Part shown: piece by piece, positions 14,929 to 24,925 of the stretch
Layout: each line of letters starts with the position of its first letter
Numbering within the stretch: position 1 is the first letter of the stretch
IMG/VR virus record: IMGVR_UViG_3300013093_000162
Span: 1-32,198 of that record
Direction: 5' to 3' (one strand)
Source of the DNA: a virus
DNA: 32,198 nucleotides
Notes under the pieces: model-generated
Databases searched by the model: none
The model's input: the letters and a program-made list of their open reading frames with translations, nothing else
What the model was told of the DNA's origin: nothing
Made by a program: the position numbers and the translations under genes

Positions 14929-16403
14929 TGAGTACTCCTATTAATAGAGATACAGCAGCACTTATTCAAAGAGGTGTTATTAAACAACCTGGATTTTATG
15001 GAAATCAAGAATTAAAAGATTCTAATGATAATTTCAACAAAGCAGTTGATATTAGTGCAGGACAAGCAGGTGCTGCTGATGTATTAAAAAATACTGTTGC
15101 TCCTCCTAACTATACAAGACCTACAACTACTGGTACATCTTATATTCTAACAACATTGGAAAAACAAGCTATAACAAACAAAGCTAATGAAATGGCTGCT
15201 GTTGGTGTTGTGCCTTATGATGTATTAGAAAATTTCTTTTATATTCTAGCTACTATTTCCAATCAAGATGATTTAACATCTATTGGCAATACAGTTGGTG
15301 TTCCAGAGCTTAGCCAGCCTAGATACTTACAAAACATCAGAGATATAGTTCTTATTCCCAATATATCTAATGTAGGTTATCTAGCTAATGGTGTTGCTAG
15401 TGTTACTCATAGATATGCTAGTCAATATTCAGGTGTTCAACAAATAGATCAACCAAGTCAAAGTAGCATTGGTGATGTATTATCTGCTGCTAGTTTAGGT
15501 TTATCATTAGGAGTTATTGGTTCATCTATTATTGGTAGTGCCTATAACAATGATGGGTACGATGGTGCTTTATCTACTCGACCACCATTATCATCATCTG
15601 CTATAACAAATTCTGTTGGTAGCTATCAATCATTGGCTAATGGTACATTACCTGCATTGCAAATTGCTTCTTTAGTAAATCCTGCTGCTGGAGTTGGTGA
15701 TTTAGCCACTCTTGCAGGTGGTGTTGCTATTGGTAGTTTACTTAGCCAATCACCATTAGGTGGTGCTCTAGGTTCATTTGGACCGTTAGGTGGTATTGTT
15801 GCTGGTCTATTACTTTCAAAGGCGGGCGGGGCAGCCATTGGTGGCTTAATGTCAGAGTTAATAACAGGTAAAAGAATAGATACGTCCAAGAGAGCTAATA
15901 ACCCTATGCTCACTCCTCCTTCATATGCAGGTAAGAGTTTCTTTGGTGAAGGTCCAACAGCATTACCAGCTGTTGATCAGGTATTTTGTAAAAAAGTTGG
16001 TGCTTTTGGTTCTATGAGTGGAGGTAATGGTGTTGTTAGTTTTGGAATGCAAAACTACAATTCATTTGGTGGATCTTTGTCAGTGGCATCAGTTGTTGCT
16101 AAAATGGCTACAGGATCACCAGAAATACCTGATTCAAGTACTTTCTATGGTCAAAGTATTATCACTTTAATTTCTAACGTAAGCAATGTATTAAATGTTC
16201 AATCTGGTTCTTCTATTGAAATGAGAAGATCTGATAATGCTATTCCATTTATGTTAGGTATGAGTGCTGCTATGGCAGGGGAAACATTCTCTCCATTTGG
16301 TTCTAAATCTTTTACGGGTGGTTGGAAATTAGCTGCTTCAGCAGCTAATGATATACAGAAAGTCAACCCACAATTCATGCAAGTTGCTAAAACCGTATTA
16401 TAA
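14928..16403 (+). CDS. Hydrophobic Gly/Ala-rich structural protein, unknown
   Basis: 491 residues, not recognised. The N-terminal 180 residues are soluble-looking. Residues 181-205 and 241-310 are Gly/Ala/Leu-rich with GxxxG-like spacing, such as LGSFGPLGGIVAGLLLS, and read like membrane-inserting helices. The C-terminal third is Ser/Gly/Met-rich. It lies between the spike gene and gp25 with a TAATG overlap to the spike, so a virion role at the hub is probable. A tail-tip protein that opens the inner membrane is one idea; a packed internal protein is another. Confidence 0.6.
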   Translation: MSTPINRDTAALIQRGVIKQPGFYGNQELKDSNDNFNKAVDISAGQAGAADVLKNTVAPPNYTRPTTTGTSYILTTLEKQAITNKANEMAAVGVVPYDVLENFFYILATISNQDDLTSIGNTVGVPELSQPRYLQNIRDIVLIPNISNVGYLANGVASVTHRYASQYSGVQQIDQPSQSSIGDVLSAASLGLSLGVIGSSIIGSAYNNDGYDGALSTRPPLSSSAITNSVGSYQSLANGTLPALQIASLVNPAAGVGDLATLAGGVAIGSLLSQSPLGGALGSFGPLGGIVAGLLLSKAGGAAIGGLMSELITGKRIDTSKRANNPMLTPPSYAGKSFFGEGPTALPAVDQVFCKKVGAFGSMSGGNGVVSFGMQNYNSFGGSLSVASVVAKMATGSPEIPDSSTFYGQSIITLISNVSNVLNVQSGSSIEMRRSDNAIPFMLGMSAAMAGETFSPFGSKSFTGGWKLAASAANDIQKVNPQFMQVAKTVL

Positions 16404-16406
16404 ATA
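16399..16406 (+). promoter_or_regulatory. Late promoter box before gp25
   Basis: An exact TATAAATA overlaps the stop codon of the preceding gene. The start would be near 16412, the first base of the gp25 ATG, so the mRNA would be nearly leaderless; gp25 also shows no clear ribosome site. An upstream transcript may serve instead. Confidence 0.5.
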
Positions 16407-16411
16407 ATTAA

Positions 16412-16804
16412 ATGACAACTACACCAGTAATATTTTCAGACTTACCAGCTAATTTAGACGTGCATCCAGTCAGAGGTGATTTGGTGCTGCTAACTAATGA
16501 TAATTCTGTAAAAAGATCTATAAGAAATTTACTTCTTACAGATCCATTTGAAAGATTCTTTAATCCGGTTATAGGATCTGGTATTAGACAAAGTCTCTTT
16601 GAGAATATGGGTAGAGACATTGAATTTATTATGAAAGAGAAAATTACTGAGACTATATTGAATTTTGAACCAAGAGCTAACCTCTTATCTGTAGATGTTA
16701 AAGGGTTACCTGATGACAATTCATATAGTGCTTCTATAACATTTTCTGTAAATAACAATTTGACACCTATCAATTTAAATCTAATCTTGAGAAGAATAAG
16801 ATAA
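16412..16804 (+). CDS. 25: Baseplate wedge protein gp25
   Basis: Conserved wedge core protein that also templates sheath assembly. It has 130 residues (T4: 132), with a central NLLLTDPFERFFNP block (39-52), an IRQSLFENM helix and the family's EPR motif at 86-88 (NFEPRANLLSV). No Shine-Dalgarno is evident before the ATG, and the gene is only nine bases from the previous stop. It ends with TAATG overlap into gp6, its partner in the wedge core. Confidence 0.92.
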   Translation: MTTTPVIFSDLPANLDVHPVRGDLVLLTNDNSVKRSIRNLLLTDPFERFFNPVIGSGIRQSLFENMGRDIEFIMKEKITETILNFEPRANLLSVDVKGLPDDNSYSASITFSVNNNLTPINLNLILRRIR

Positions 16805-18603
16805 TGGCTAACACAGGATTTCTAGATGTTTCTGAATTAAGTTTTGATGGTATCAAATCCAATCTTAAAACTTATTTGCAAAATCAAGCTGTATTTCAAG
16901 ATTATGATTTTGAAGGTTCCAACCTAAGTGCTTTGTTGGATATCTTATCTTATAATACTTATTACAATGCTTATTATTTAAATATGATAGGTAGTGAAAT
17001 GTTTCTGGACTCAGCTCAGATGAGAAGTTCAGTTATTTCACATGCTAAAGAATTAAATTATATTCCGAAATCAAGAACATCAGCTAAGGCTAAAGTTGTT
17101 TTTACTGTTAATACTGGTAATGATAGACCATCGTATGTTATCATCCCTGCAGGCTTTATTATTAAAACAACAGTAGACGGTGTTAATTTTGATTTTTCCA
17201 CATCATCTGATCTAGTAATTAATTCTACAGGCACTAATCAATATTACAGTGACCCAGTTTACGTATATGAAGGTAAATTAGTAACTGAATATTTCAATGT
17301 TGATGGTGTCTCAAGATATGTTATAAGTTCTGAAAATGTTGATACTAATAGCCTTCAAGTAACAGTAATTAACTCATCAACTAATCCTGCTAATACTGTT
17401 TACAATCAAGCTTATAATCTTTATGGATTAAATGGGGACTCACCAGTATTCTTTGTTCAAGGTTACGGGGATAATCAATACGAAATAGTTTTCGGTGATA
17501 ATATTTTTGGTAAAGGTTTAACTAATGGTAATATCGTTAAGGTAGATTATAGATCTACTAACGGAGTATTAGCCAATAAAGCTTCCTCATTCTCAGTTCC
17601 TAAAAAATTATTAGGTCTTTATTCAGTATCTGCCACAGTAACAACTGGTGGTATTGCTATTGAAGGATCTGAAAGAGAAAGTATTGATTCTGTTAAATTT
17701 AATGCACCTAGACATTATACAACACAAGATCGTGCTGTAACTAAAGATGATTTTATTAATTTAATCTTAGAGAATTTTCCTCAGATTCAAACTATTCAAG
17801 TATATGGTGGCGAAGAAGCAAATCCGCCACAATACGGATCTGTAATTATTAGTATGATTCCTTACGGACCTGCTACTATTGTCTCATCTGAAATCAAAAG
17901 TAATATCATTAATTTTTTAAAAACTAAAACCATCACAACTAAACCAATTATTGTAGATCCTGAATATCTATTTGTTGAAATAGTAACCAATGTATTCTAC
18001 AATCCATCATTAACTCAAAAAAGTACTGCTGATCTCAAATCATTAGTTGTCGCTCAAATTGCTAATTATCAAACTCTGTATTTAAATAATTTTGGCGATG
18101 ATCTACGCAAATCTAAAATTGTAGCTGCTATTGATTCTGCTGATCCGTCAATTGTAAGTAATCAAACATATCTAAGAGCTGAATATAGAATTACTCCTGT
18201 TACTGGAACACCACAAGTAGTAAGCTTTACGTTTGGCAATCCAATATACAGACCATTCTTGAGACCTTATGCTAATGGTGAAGAGGAAGCTGTTCACAGT
18301 ACATATTTCTCTTATGTTCAAAACAATTCAGTTCTTAATGTTACGATGACTGATGATGGTATGGGTAATTTAAGATTATATTACATATCTACTCAAGGTA
18401 TACCAGTTATTGTTGAACCAAATATTGGAACTATTGATTATTCAACAGGAACATTGAACTTCACATTAAATGCATTTGATTATGTTGATAGTATTGATAT
18501 TTTAGCTACATTAAATAGTGATGATATCTTAGTGACTAGTAGCAAATATCTACTCATTGATTACGATAAGCTAAGTGTAACAATTGATGTGTTTAAACAA
18601 TAA
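16804..18603 (+). CDS. 6: Baseplate wedge protein gp6
   Basis: Forms the inner ring of the baseplate with gp25 and gp53 and is the baseplate_J counterpart. It has 599 residues (T4: 660). The N-terminal region LSFDGIKSNLKTYLQNQ..F.DYDFEGSN with LLDILSYNTYYNAYYLNM (46-63) and AKELNYIPKS is the typical gp6 start. A mid-region RHYTTQDRAVTKDDF (near 300) and repeated Asn/Tyr-rich strands follow. It overlaps both neighbours by one base (TAATG). Confidence 0.92.
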   Translation: MANTGFLDVSELSFDGIKSNLKTYLQNQAVFQDYDFEGSNLSALLDILSYNTYYNAYYLNMIGSEMFLDSAQMRSSVISHAKELNYIPKSRTSAKAKVVFTVNTGNDRPSYVIIPAGFIIKTTVDGVNFDFSTSSDLVINSTGTNQYYSDPVYVYEGKLVTEYFNVDGVSRYVISSENVDTNSLQVTVINSSTNPANTVYNQAYNLYGLNGDSPVFFVQGYGDNQYEIVFGDNIFGKGLTNGNIVKVDYRSTNGVLANKASSFSVPKKLLGLYSVSATVTTGGIAIEGSERESIDSVKFNAPRHYTTQDRAVTKDDFINLILENFPQIQTIQVYGGEEANPPQYGSVIISMIPYGPATIVSSEIKSNIINFLKTKTITTKPIIVDPEYLFVEIVTNVFYNPSLTQKSTADLKSLVVAQIANYQTLYLNNFGDDLRKSKIVAAIDSADPSIVSNQTYLRAEYRITPVTGTPQVVSFTFGNPIYRPFLRPYANGEEEAVHSTYFSYVQNNSVLNVTMTDDGMGNLRLYYISTQGIPVIVEPNIGTIDYSTGTLNFTLNAFDYVDSIDILATLNSDDILVTSSKYLLIDYDKLSVTIDVFKQ

Positions 18604-20222
18604 TGTTTACAGAACTTAAAAATATTGCTCCATTCATTAGTAAGCAATTTCCAGCCTTCTATCAAGAAGAGGGTCCTAATTTTATACAATTTGTTCAAGC
18701 CTATTATGAATGGTTAGATCAACAAGGTCCTATCTATAAAACAAGAAATCTTTTTGAAACAAGAGATATTGATACTACTGGACAGGACTATATTAATTAT
18801 TTTATAACAAAATATATGAGAGGTATACCTCAAAATATATTAGCTGATAAAAAATTATTAGAAAAGCATATCTTGGATATCTATAGAGCCAAAGGTTCAA
18901 TAGAAGGATTAAAGTTACTTTTTAAATTACTTTATAATATGGAAATTAATGTCCATCTTCCTGATTCTGATGTATTGAAGGCATCAGATGGTAAATGGGT
19001 TAGAAGTCCATATATTGAAGTTGAAAGTAGAACATCCAATAAAACTTACGAAAAGAAACAAATATATGGCTCAACCTCTGGTGCTGTGGCCACTGTTGTC
19101 AATTATTCAAAAATTAATTTAGCTGATAAAACTTCTGATGTTTTTCATCTTTCTGATGTATCAAAAGGTCCTACAGGTGTCCCTTTTCAAATAGGTGAAT
19201 ATTTATTATACAATGGATTGGATATTAATCAAGCCACAAAGATTAAAGGTTCCGTAGTAAGTGCGAACGTTGTTGGGTCTTCCGAATATAATAATGGCGG
19301 TGATTTGCTCACTACCAATAGCACATCAGGTGACGGGCTTGCTTTTAATGTAAGTACAACGATTGATCCTAATTTTGCTAAAGGTTATATCACTTTTCAA
19401 ATTATTGATGGCGGTTACGGGTTTACAACTAATTCTGTTGTGACAGTAGGGCCTGGTGGCAATTCCACAGGTCAAGGGGCTACCTTTAAAGTAAAACAAA
19501 TAATTGACAATACATCTTTTACTTATAACACCAACCATATAGCACCTGAAAGTTCAAAATTATTAAGAGCTACAAGTTGGGGTGCCAATCTACAACAAGC
19601 AAATATTCAATCAGTTATTTCAAATGCATTAATTGATCAAAATATAACCATTGGTAGAATACTTCAATTGGGTTCAGTTGATCCGGGCGATCATAATTAT
19701 AATGGTTCAGTAACCCCCAATGTTCTAGAACCAAGAATATATGGTTATGGCATACATGATGCTAATGGTAATATATGGGGTAACAATGCTGTAATTACAG
19801 GCACACTTTCATCCGGTATTGGTGTTATTAAAACTGTTGAATTGGTATCTTCAGGTTTAGGATTTAACATACCTGGTGAAAATGTCTTATTTACTAACCA
19901 AAACAATGTAGAATGTACTGCGGTATTATCTCTTAACCTTGGGGCGGTTGGTTATGAAGAAGGTGTTTGGACTGATTCTAGTGGATTTTTAAATTCAGAT
20001 AAGTATATCACAGACAGTTATTATTATCAACAATATGCTTATGAGATACAAATTGAAAAATCTCTAGATAAATATATTGATGTCCTTAAACAAATTATGC
20101 ATCCTGTAGGTAATAGAGTTTTTGGTCAACCTGTAATAACAGATAGTAATACTCTTATTCCTACTATAGATGTAGATACACTTAGTATAAAATATAGCAA
20201 CGGTACTATAATAACACGGTAA
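18603..20222 (+). CDS. 7: Baseplate wedge protein (gp7-position)
   Basis: 539 residues, half the size of T4 gp7 (1032). The start FISKQFPAFYQEEGPNFIQF and AYYEWLDQQG, then RDIDTTGQDYINYF, IYRAKGSIEGLKLLFKLLYN (about 94-113) and SDGKW, is a common opening of wedge-to-fibre proteins in marine T4-like phages. The middle holds beta modules GGYGFTTNSVVTVGPGG and GLGFN. The end has the frequent phage baseplate block YAYEIQIEKSLD...LKQIMHPVGNRVFG. Position between gp6 and gp8 gives the gp7 name; sequence support for T4 gp7 itself is weak. Confidence 0.72.
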   Translation: MFTELKNIAPFISKQFPAFYQEEGPNFIQFVQAYYEWLDQQGPIYKTRNLFETRDIDTTGQDYINYFITKYMRGIPQNILADKKLLEKHILDIYRAKGSIEGLKLLFKLLYNMEINVHLPDSDVLKASDGKWVRSPYIEVESRTSNKTYEKKQIYGSTSGAVATVVNYSKINLADKTSDVFHLSDVSKGPTGVPFQIGEYLLYNGLDINQATKIKGSVVSANVVGSSEYNNGGDLLTTNSTSGDGLAFNVSTTIDPNFAKGYITFQIIDGGYGFTTNSVVTVGPGGNSTGQGATFKVKQIIDNTSFTYNTNHIAPESSKLLRATSWGANLQQANIQSVISNALIDQNITIGRILQLGSVDPGDHNYNGSVTPNVLEPRIYGYGIHDANGNIWGNNAVITGTLSSGIGVIKTVELVSSGLGFNIPGENVLFTNQNNVECTAVLSLNLGAVGYEEGVWTDSSGFLNSDKYITDSYYYQQYAYEIQIEKSLDKYIDVLKQIMHPVGNRVFGQPVITDSNTLIPTIDVDTLSIKYSNGTIITR

Positions 20223-20229
20223 ATAATTT

Positions 20230-21738
20230 ATGTCAGGTATATTTAATTCAAATATTAAAAGTAAAATAATCAATGATATAATTAAAGATGTTTCAAATCC
20301 ATCTTCTAATTATTACATTGGTTTTGGTAAAACTTTAAGTTGGCCAGATGAAAATAATCCTGATCCTGCTAATTCAAGTATCAGTACTTCTTTTTATGAT
20401 GTAAGTAAAAATTTACTTTTTGGTAAAAGATTATCTATGAGTGATTTTGCTTTTGTTACAACAAAACATCAATGGACATCTAGTACTGTTTATGCACAGT
20501 ATGATGATACAGATGCTAACCTATATGATAAAGCTTTCTATGTGATTACTAGTGTCAATCAAGTATATAAGTGCTTGTTTAATAATTATGGGGCTCCTTC
20601 AACAGTTGAGCCACCTAGTTTTGCTACCTATAATAACAGAGATTTTGATACATCAGATGGTTATAAATGGAAGTACATGTATACTGTTGATGATCTACAT
20701 GCTTCTAAATTTATAACTGATACTTATATTCCAATTTTACCTGAAAATCAAGTGACTGTGTATGCTGAAAGAGGCGCTATACATGTCGTTCCTATTAGCA
20801 ATCAAGGTGTTAATTATACAACAGGTACCGGTTCTATTGATGAAGTAATAAATTCAACCAATTTTAAATTGGCTAATAGTGCTGCTACTGCTAATACTGG
20901 TGCTTATAATCAATCAACAATGTACATTTATGAAAATAGTGGAAAGGGTAACTATGCCACCGTTAGTAATTACGTAGTTAATTCTTCCGGCAAATATGTT
21001 TCCACATATACACCAATTGAGGGTGTTGATAGTACTTCACTGTTTGTTATCTCACCACAAGTTGTTATTACAGGTGATGGAACAGGTGCGGCTGCTTATT
21101 CTGTAGTTGATGCTAATACAGGTAATGTTGTCTCTATTAATATGATAACAAGAGGTATCAATTATACAACAGCTAATGTTAGTATTGTTGCCAATTCATA
21201 TTTTGGTTCAGGTGCAACAGCTTATGCTATCATATCACCTAAAGATGGTCATGGTGCCAATTCCTTTACTGAATTAGGATGTAAAACTATTGGTATTTCA
21301 GCAACTACTTCTAGAAATGACAATTTTCCAAGTTGGGGTCAATACCGTCAAGTATCATTCCTTTACAATCCAACCGCGTCATCTAATGGTACTTTATTCC
21401 AAGATGCTTCATTTAACCAAATGACTAATTTTGGTATTCTTGTACCTCCAACCTCTCCTATGACTAAAGGTGAGACAGTTGTTGGTTTTAGTAGCGGGGC
21501 TGAGGCTACCGTGGCTTATATGAATACAACTAGTCTTTACGTAGTATATGATAGCGGTAATTTCCAACCATATGAAACTTTAACGTCTGTTGATACAGGA
21601 AAAACATGTATCATTTCCACAATAAATAATAAAGACTTAATACCATATTCTGCTGAATTATACTATTATAAGAATATTCAGGAAATTAGCAGAACAGGAA
21701 TTAACTCTGAAGAAGTAAAATTATATTTTAATCTCTAA
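20230..21738 (+). CDS. 8: Baseplate wedge protein gp8
   Basis: 502 residues versus 334 in T4. The family marks are at the ends: NYYIGFGKTLSWPDENNP near residue 30, DGYKWKYMYTV near 145-155, and the end LYYYKNIQEISRTGINSEEVKLYF. Between them lie inserted beta modules with G-x-N-Y-T-T (VPISNQGVNYTTG, ITRGINYTTANVSIV) and SPKDGHGANSFTELG, which are common in the marine homologues. It follows the gp7-position gene after seven bases. Confidence 0.85.
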   Translation: MSGIFNSNIKSKIINDIIKDVSNPSSNYYIGFGKTLSWPDENNPDPANSSISTSFYDVSKNLLFGKRLSMSDFAFVTTKHQWTSSTVYAQYDDTDANLYDKAFYVITSVNQVYKCLFNNYGAPSTVEPPSFATYNNRDFDTSDGYKWKYMYTVDDLHASKFITDTYIPILPENQVTVYAERGAIHVVPISNQGVNYTTGTGSIDEVINSTNFKLANSAATANTGAYNQSTMYIYENSGKGNYATVSNYVVNSSGKYVSTYTPIEGVDSTSLFVISPQVVITGDGTGAAAYSVVDANTGNVVSINMITRGINYTTANVSIVANSYFGSGATAYAIISPKDGHGANSFTELGCKTIGISATTSRNDNFPSWGQYRQVSFLYNPTASSNGTLFQDASFNQMTNFGILVPPTSPMTKGETVVGFSSGAEATVAYMNTTSLYVVYDSGNFQPYETLTSVDTGKTCIISTINNKDLIPYSAELYYYKNIQEISRTGINSEEVKLYFNL

Positions 21739-21747
21739 GGAATCCAA

Positions 21748-24700
21748 ATGGCTGATCTACAAACCAATTTGAATGTTGCCCCATTTTTTGATGATTATAA
21801 TGAGGACAAAGAATACTACAGAATTCTTTTCCGTCCAGCCACACCTGTGCAAGCTAGAGAATTAACACAACTTCAAACAATGATACAGAAACAAATCTCA
21901 CGATTTGGTGATAGTATCTATAAAGATGGTTCTATTGTTGAAGGATGTAATTTTACTCAATATCCAAATTTACCACAAGTAAGATTTAAAGATAGTAATT
22001 CTGCTACATTAGATTTTAGTACTATTTGTATCAATAATACTCAAGCCACCATTACAAGTTTTTATTATACAGCTACTGATGGTCAAACTATTATTTCCGG
22101 TCTTGATAATAATCAGAATATATTATCTTATACTGGAAGTACAGATGTATATGTTAATGGTAGACTTTTAACAATCAATATTGATTATACTGCTTTAGAT
22201 GGTTCAACAATTACTCTAAGTAATGCCCTTGTTGCGGGTGATATTGTTAGCGTTATTGCTTATGCAGGTTCAACATCATCCCATTTATCTCAATCTTACT
22301 TACTTGTATCAAATGCAACAGGATTGAGAGCTGCTGTATTCCAAGCAATTCAAGGTTCTGAAGCATCCGCAAATTATGGTAGTTTTAATACTAATAGATC
22401 TTATGTTCTTTATTTAAATTCTGGTAATAGTGCAGGTCAACAAGTATCTGTGTTTAGCTCAAATGCTGAACAGATTGATGTTTATAATTTTGGTCAAGAT
22501 AAACAAGCCCCACTTTCACCTGGCAATTATGTTGGTAGTATTTTCACATTACAAGCTAACAGCTCAGTAAATACTATCAGTGTTGGATATGGTATTCACG
22601 TTGGTCAAGGTGTTATCTATCAAAAAGGATTCTTCCTAAAGACTGATCCAGGTAATTTTGTTATCAAAGAACATTCATCTAATGCTGCTGGCGTAAAAGT
22701 TGGATTTAGTACTGCCGAATATATTATTAAGCCATCAGAAGATCCATCATTATATGATAATTCAATTGGTAGCACAAACTATAGTGCACCCGGTGCTTAT
22801 AGATTAAAATTAATTCCTTCTTTAGTATCATATGATACCACCAATACTGCTATTTCAGTTCCAACCGGGTTCTTGCCTGTTGTTGATTTTAGTGGTGGTA
22901 CTGGTGCTCCAACTACTATTCAAACTGATCAATATAGTGTTCTAGGTGACATGATTGCTCAAAGAACTAAAGAAGAAGCTGGTGATTATATTGTTAAGCC
23001 TTTCCAAGTCAACGTTGAAGCATCAGGTAATCCAAATACATTTTTCTATACTGCATCACCCGGTATTGGTTACATTGATGGATATAGAGTAGAATATAAA
23101 ACAGCAAGAAGAATTGAAGTAGCTAGAGGTGTTTCAACTCAAGATTTGATTGAAGAAAGAGCCACAGTTAATTTTGGCAATTACGTTTTAGTAAATGAAG
23201 TTGCTGGTATATTTGATATAGGTGGATTGCAAACATTGGGTATTTACGATACTCAACAAAATGTTCTTTCACAATCACCTTTTGCTCAAGGTCCAGCTGG
23301 TAATCAAATCGGAACTGCTGTTATAAGAGCATTTATGTTTGATAGTGGTACTAAGGGTACCACCAACGCTCAATACAGACTTTATATATCAAACATTACC
23401 ATGAATTCTGGTCATAGTTTTGCTCAAGCAAGAAGCTTCTATGCTTTTGGTACATATGGCAGAGTATATGCAGATATTGTTCCAGTGAATGGTCAAATAT
23501 CTGTTCAGGGTTCAAAAGGTAATTTAATATTTGATACAGGATTAAATGGTGTTAAAAGATTAACAAGTAATACAGGTGTTAATAATACTTCTTACATTTA
23601 TAGAAGTACATTAAGTCCATCCAATCTTGTTAGAGTATCAAGTAACAATAGTACAGCCTCATTTACTATATCATCAGATCAGTTTAATTATGGTGTGGGT
23701 TATGTTGATGATGTTTCTTCTCAAAATATCAACGTGTTCTTTAACACAGATGTTGTTGCCAATTTAACATCATTCACAGGTACTGTTACAACTTCTAATT
23801 CAACAACAAGTACAATTACAGTTCCTAACGTCAGTGCTGCTTTTGATCAGATATTAAAAATTGGTAATAATCTTAAATTATCATTATCTCCTTACGAAGT
23901 TGCAGTAGCTAATGTCAATTCAGCCAATAGTATTATTGTAACACCTGCAGTTAGTGGTGGAATTTCAACATCTATTAATAGATTCTTTAAGCAAGGTAGT
24001 TTAATTGACTTTACTGGTAGTGGTAATACTATTCAATTTGTTTCAGTAGCAGGTAAAGTTACTCAAATGAATGTTTCATTGGCTCTTGGTCCAGATCCTG
24101 CAGGATCTTACAGTCTACGTGCTCAGGTTCCAATTGTTAGAACAGCTGCTACACCAATAAAAAAAGTAGTCTATAAAAACAATTATGTAAATATTAATTG
24201 CGCTAGCCATGCCGCTAATACAGTTGGTCCATGGACATTAGGCTTCCCTGATGTATATAATATAACAGGTGTATATGTTGGTGCTGGATTTGCTAATACT
24301 AATCCTAACAGAGTAGATTGGTTTGATTTTAATAATGGTCAAACAGATAATTACTATGGTCTATCACAGATTTCTATTAAACCTCAATATAGTTCAGGTT
24401 TAACATCTGCTTCAAGATTGACTGTTCAATTTGATTGTTTCTCACCAAATATTACATCATCACAAGCTACATTCTTCTCAGTTGATTCATATCCAATAGA
24501 TGACGCTAACACTAATAATACTAATGCTATTGTTACTGCTCAAATACCATTGTATATTGATGGAACTGGAAACAAGTATGATTTGAGAAATTATATTGAT
24601 GTAAGACCAGTTGTAACTAATACTGTTGTATTTGCGGTTAATGCTTCATCAGCTGCTATTAATCCATCCAATAGTAATCCGTTAACATTCTATCAACCAA

Positions 24701-24924
24701 CAACACCAATTGTAATTGAACCTGATTCTAATTTTACTTACAATGTTGAATTTTATCTTCCTAGATATGATGCTCTATTAATTACAAAAGATGGAAGTTT
24801 AATTTCAAAATCAGGAACCCCAAGTTTTACTCCTAAGCAACCAACACTAAATAATTCAGGATTAAAAATTGCGGATATTCTTGTTCCACCATATCCATCA
24901 CTAACATTTACAGAAGCAGAATAA
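21748..24924 (+). CDS. Large baseplate / tail-fibre connector protein (DUF4815-like N-part)
   Basis: 1058 residues, the largest gene here. The N-terminus EYYRILFRPATPVQARELTQ, LQTMIQKQISRFGDSIYKDG is the DUF4815-type opening of big phage tail proteins. Beta-rich modules fill the rest, with IDGYRVEYKTARRIEVARG and a C-terminal NYIDVRPV segment. In relatives I recall, the polypeptide runs on into sequence like that of the next two genes; here a TAA (22 bases after AFTFTEAE-type codons) ends it two bases before the next ATG. AAGGA precedes its own start. It probably sits at the baseplate periphery holding fibres. Exact role unknown. Confidence 0.7.
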   Translation: MADLQTNLNVAPFFDDYNEDKEYYRILFRPATPVQARELTQLQTMIQKQISRFGDSIYKDGSIVEGCNFTQYPNLPQVRFKDSNSATLDFSTICINNTQATITSFYYTATDGQTIISGLDNNQNILSYTGSTDVYVNGRLLTINIDYTALDGSTITLSNALVAGDIVSVIAYAGSTSSHLSQSYLLVSNATGLRAAVFQAIQGSEASANYGSFNTNRSYVLYLNSGNSAGQQVSVFSSNAEQIDVYNFGQDKQAPLSPGNYVGSIFTLQANSSVNTISVGYGIHVGQGVIYQKGFFLKTDPGNFVIKEHSSNAAGVKVGFSTAEYIIKPSEDPSLYDNSIGSTNYSAPGAYRLKLIPSLVSYDTTNTAISVPTGFLPVVDFSGGTGAPTTIQTDQYSVLGDMIAQRTKEEAGDYIVKPFQVNVEASGNPNTFFYTASPGIGYIDGYRVEYKTARRIEVARGVSTQDLIEERATVNFGNYVLVNEVAGIFDIGGLQTLGIYDTQQNVLSQSPFAQGPAGNQIGTAVIRAFMFDSGTKGTTNAQYRLYISNITMNSGHSFAQARSFYAFGTYGRVYADIVPVNGQISVQGSKGNLIFDTGLNGVKRLTSNTGVNNTSYIYRSTLSPSNLVRVSSNNSTASFTISSDQFNYGVGYVDDVSSQNINVFFNTDVVANLTSFTGTVTTSNSTTSTITVPNVSAAFDQILKIGNNLKLSLSPYEVAVANVNSANSIIVTPAVSGGISTSINRFFKQGSLIDFTGSGNTIQFVSVAGKVTQMNVSLALGPDPAGSYSLRAQVPIVRTAATPIKKVVYKNNYVNINCASHAANTVGPWTLGFPDVYNITGVYVGAGFANTNPNRVDWFDFNNGQTDNYYGLSQISIKPQYSSGLTSASRLTVQFDCFSPNITSSQATFFSVDSYPIDDANTNNTNAIVTAQIPLYIDGTGNKYDLRNYIDVRPVVTNTVVFAVNASSAAINPSNSNPLTFYQPTTPIVIEPDSNFTYNVEFYLPRYDALLITKDGSLISKSGTPSFTPKQPTLNNSGLKIADILVPPYPSLTFTEAE

Positions 24925-24925
24925 T

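Noticed and set aside
15626-15913. Pro/Ala-rich minus-strand frame
   Set aside because: It is the antisense of the Gly/Ala-rich region of the structural gene on the plus strand.
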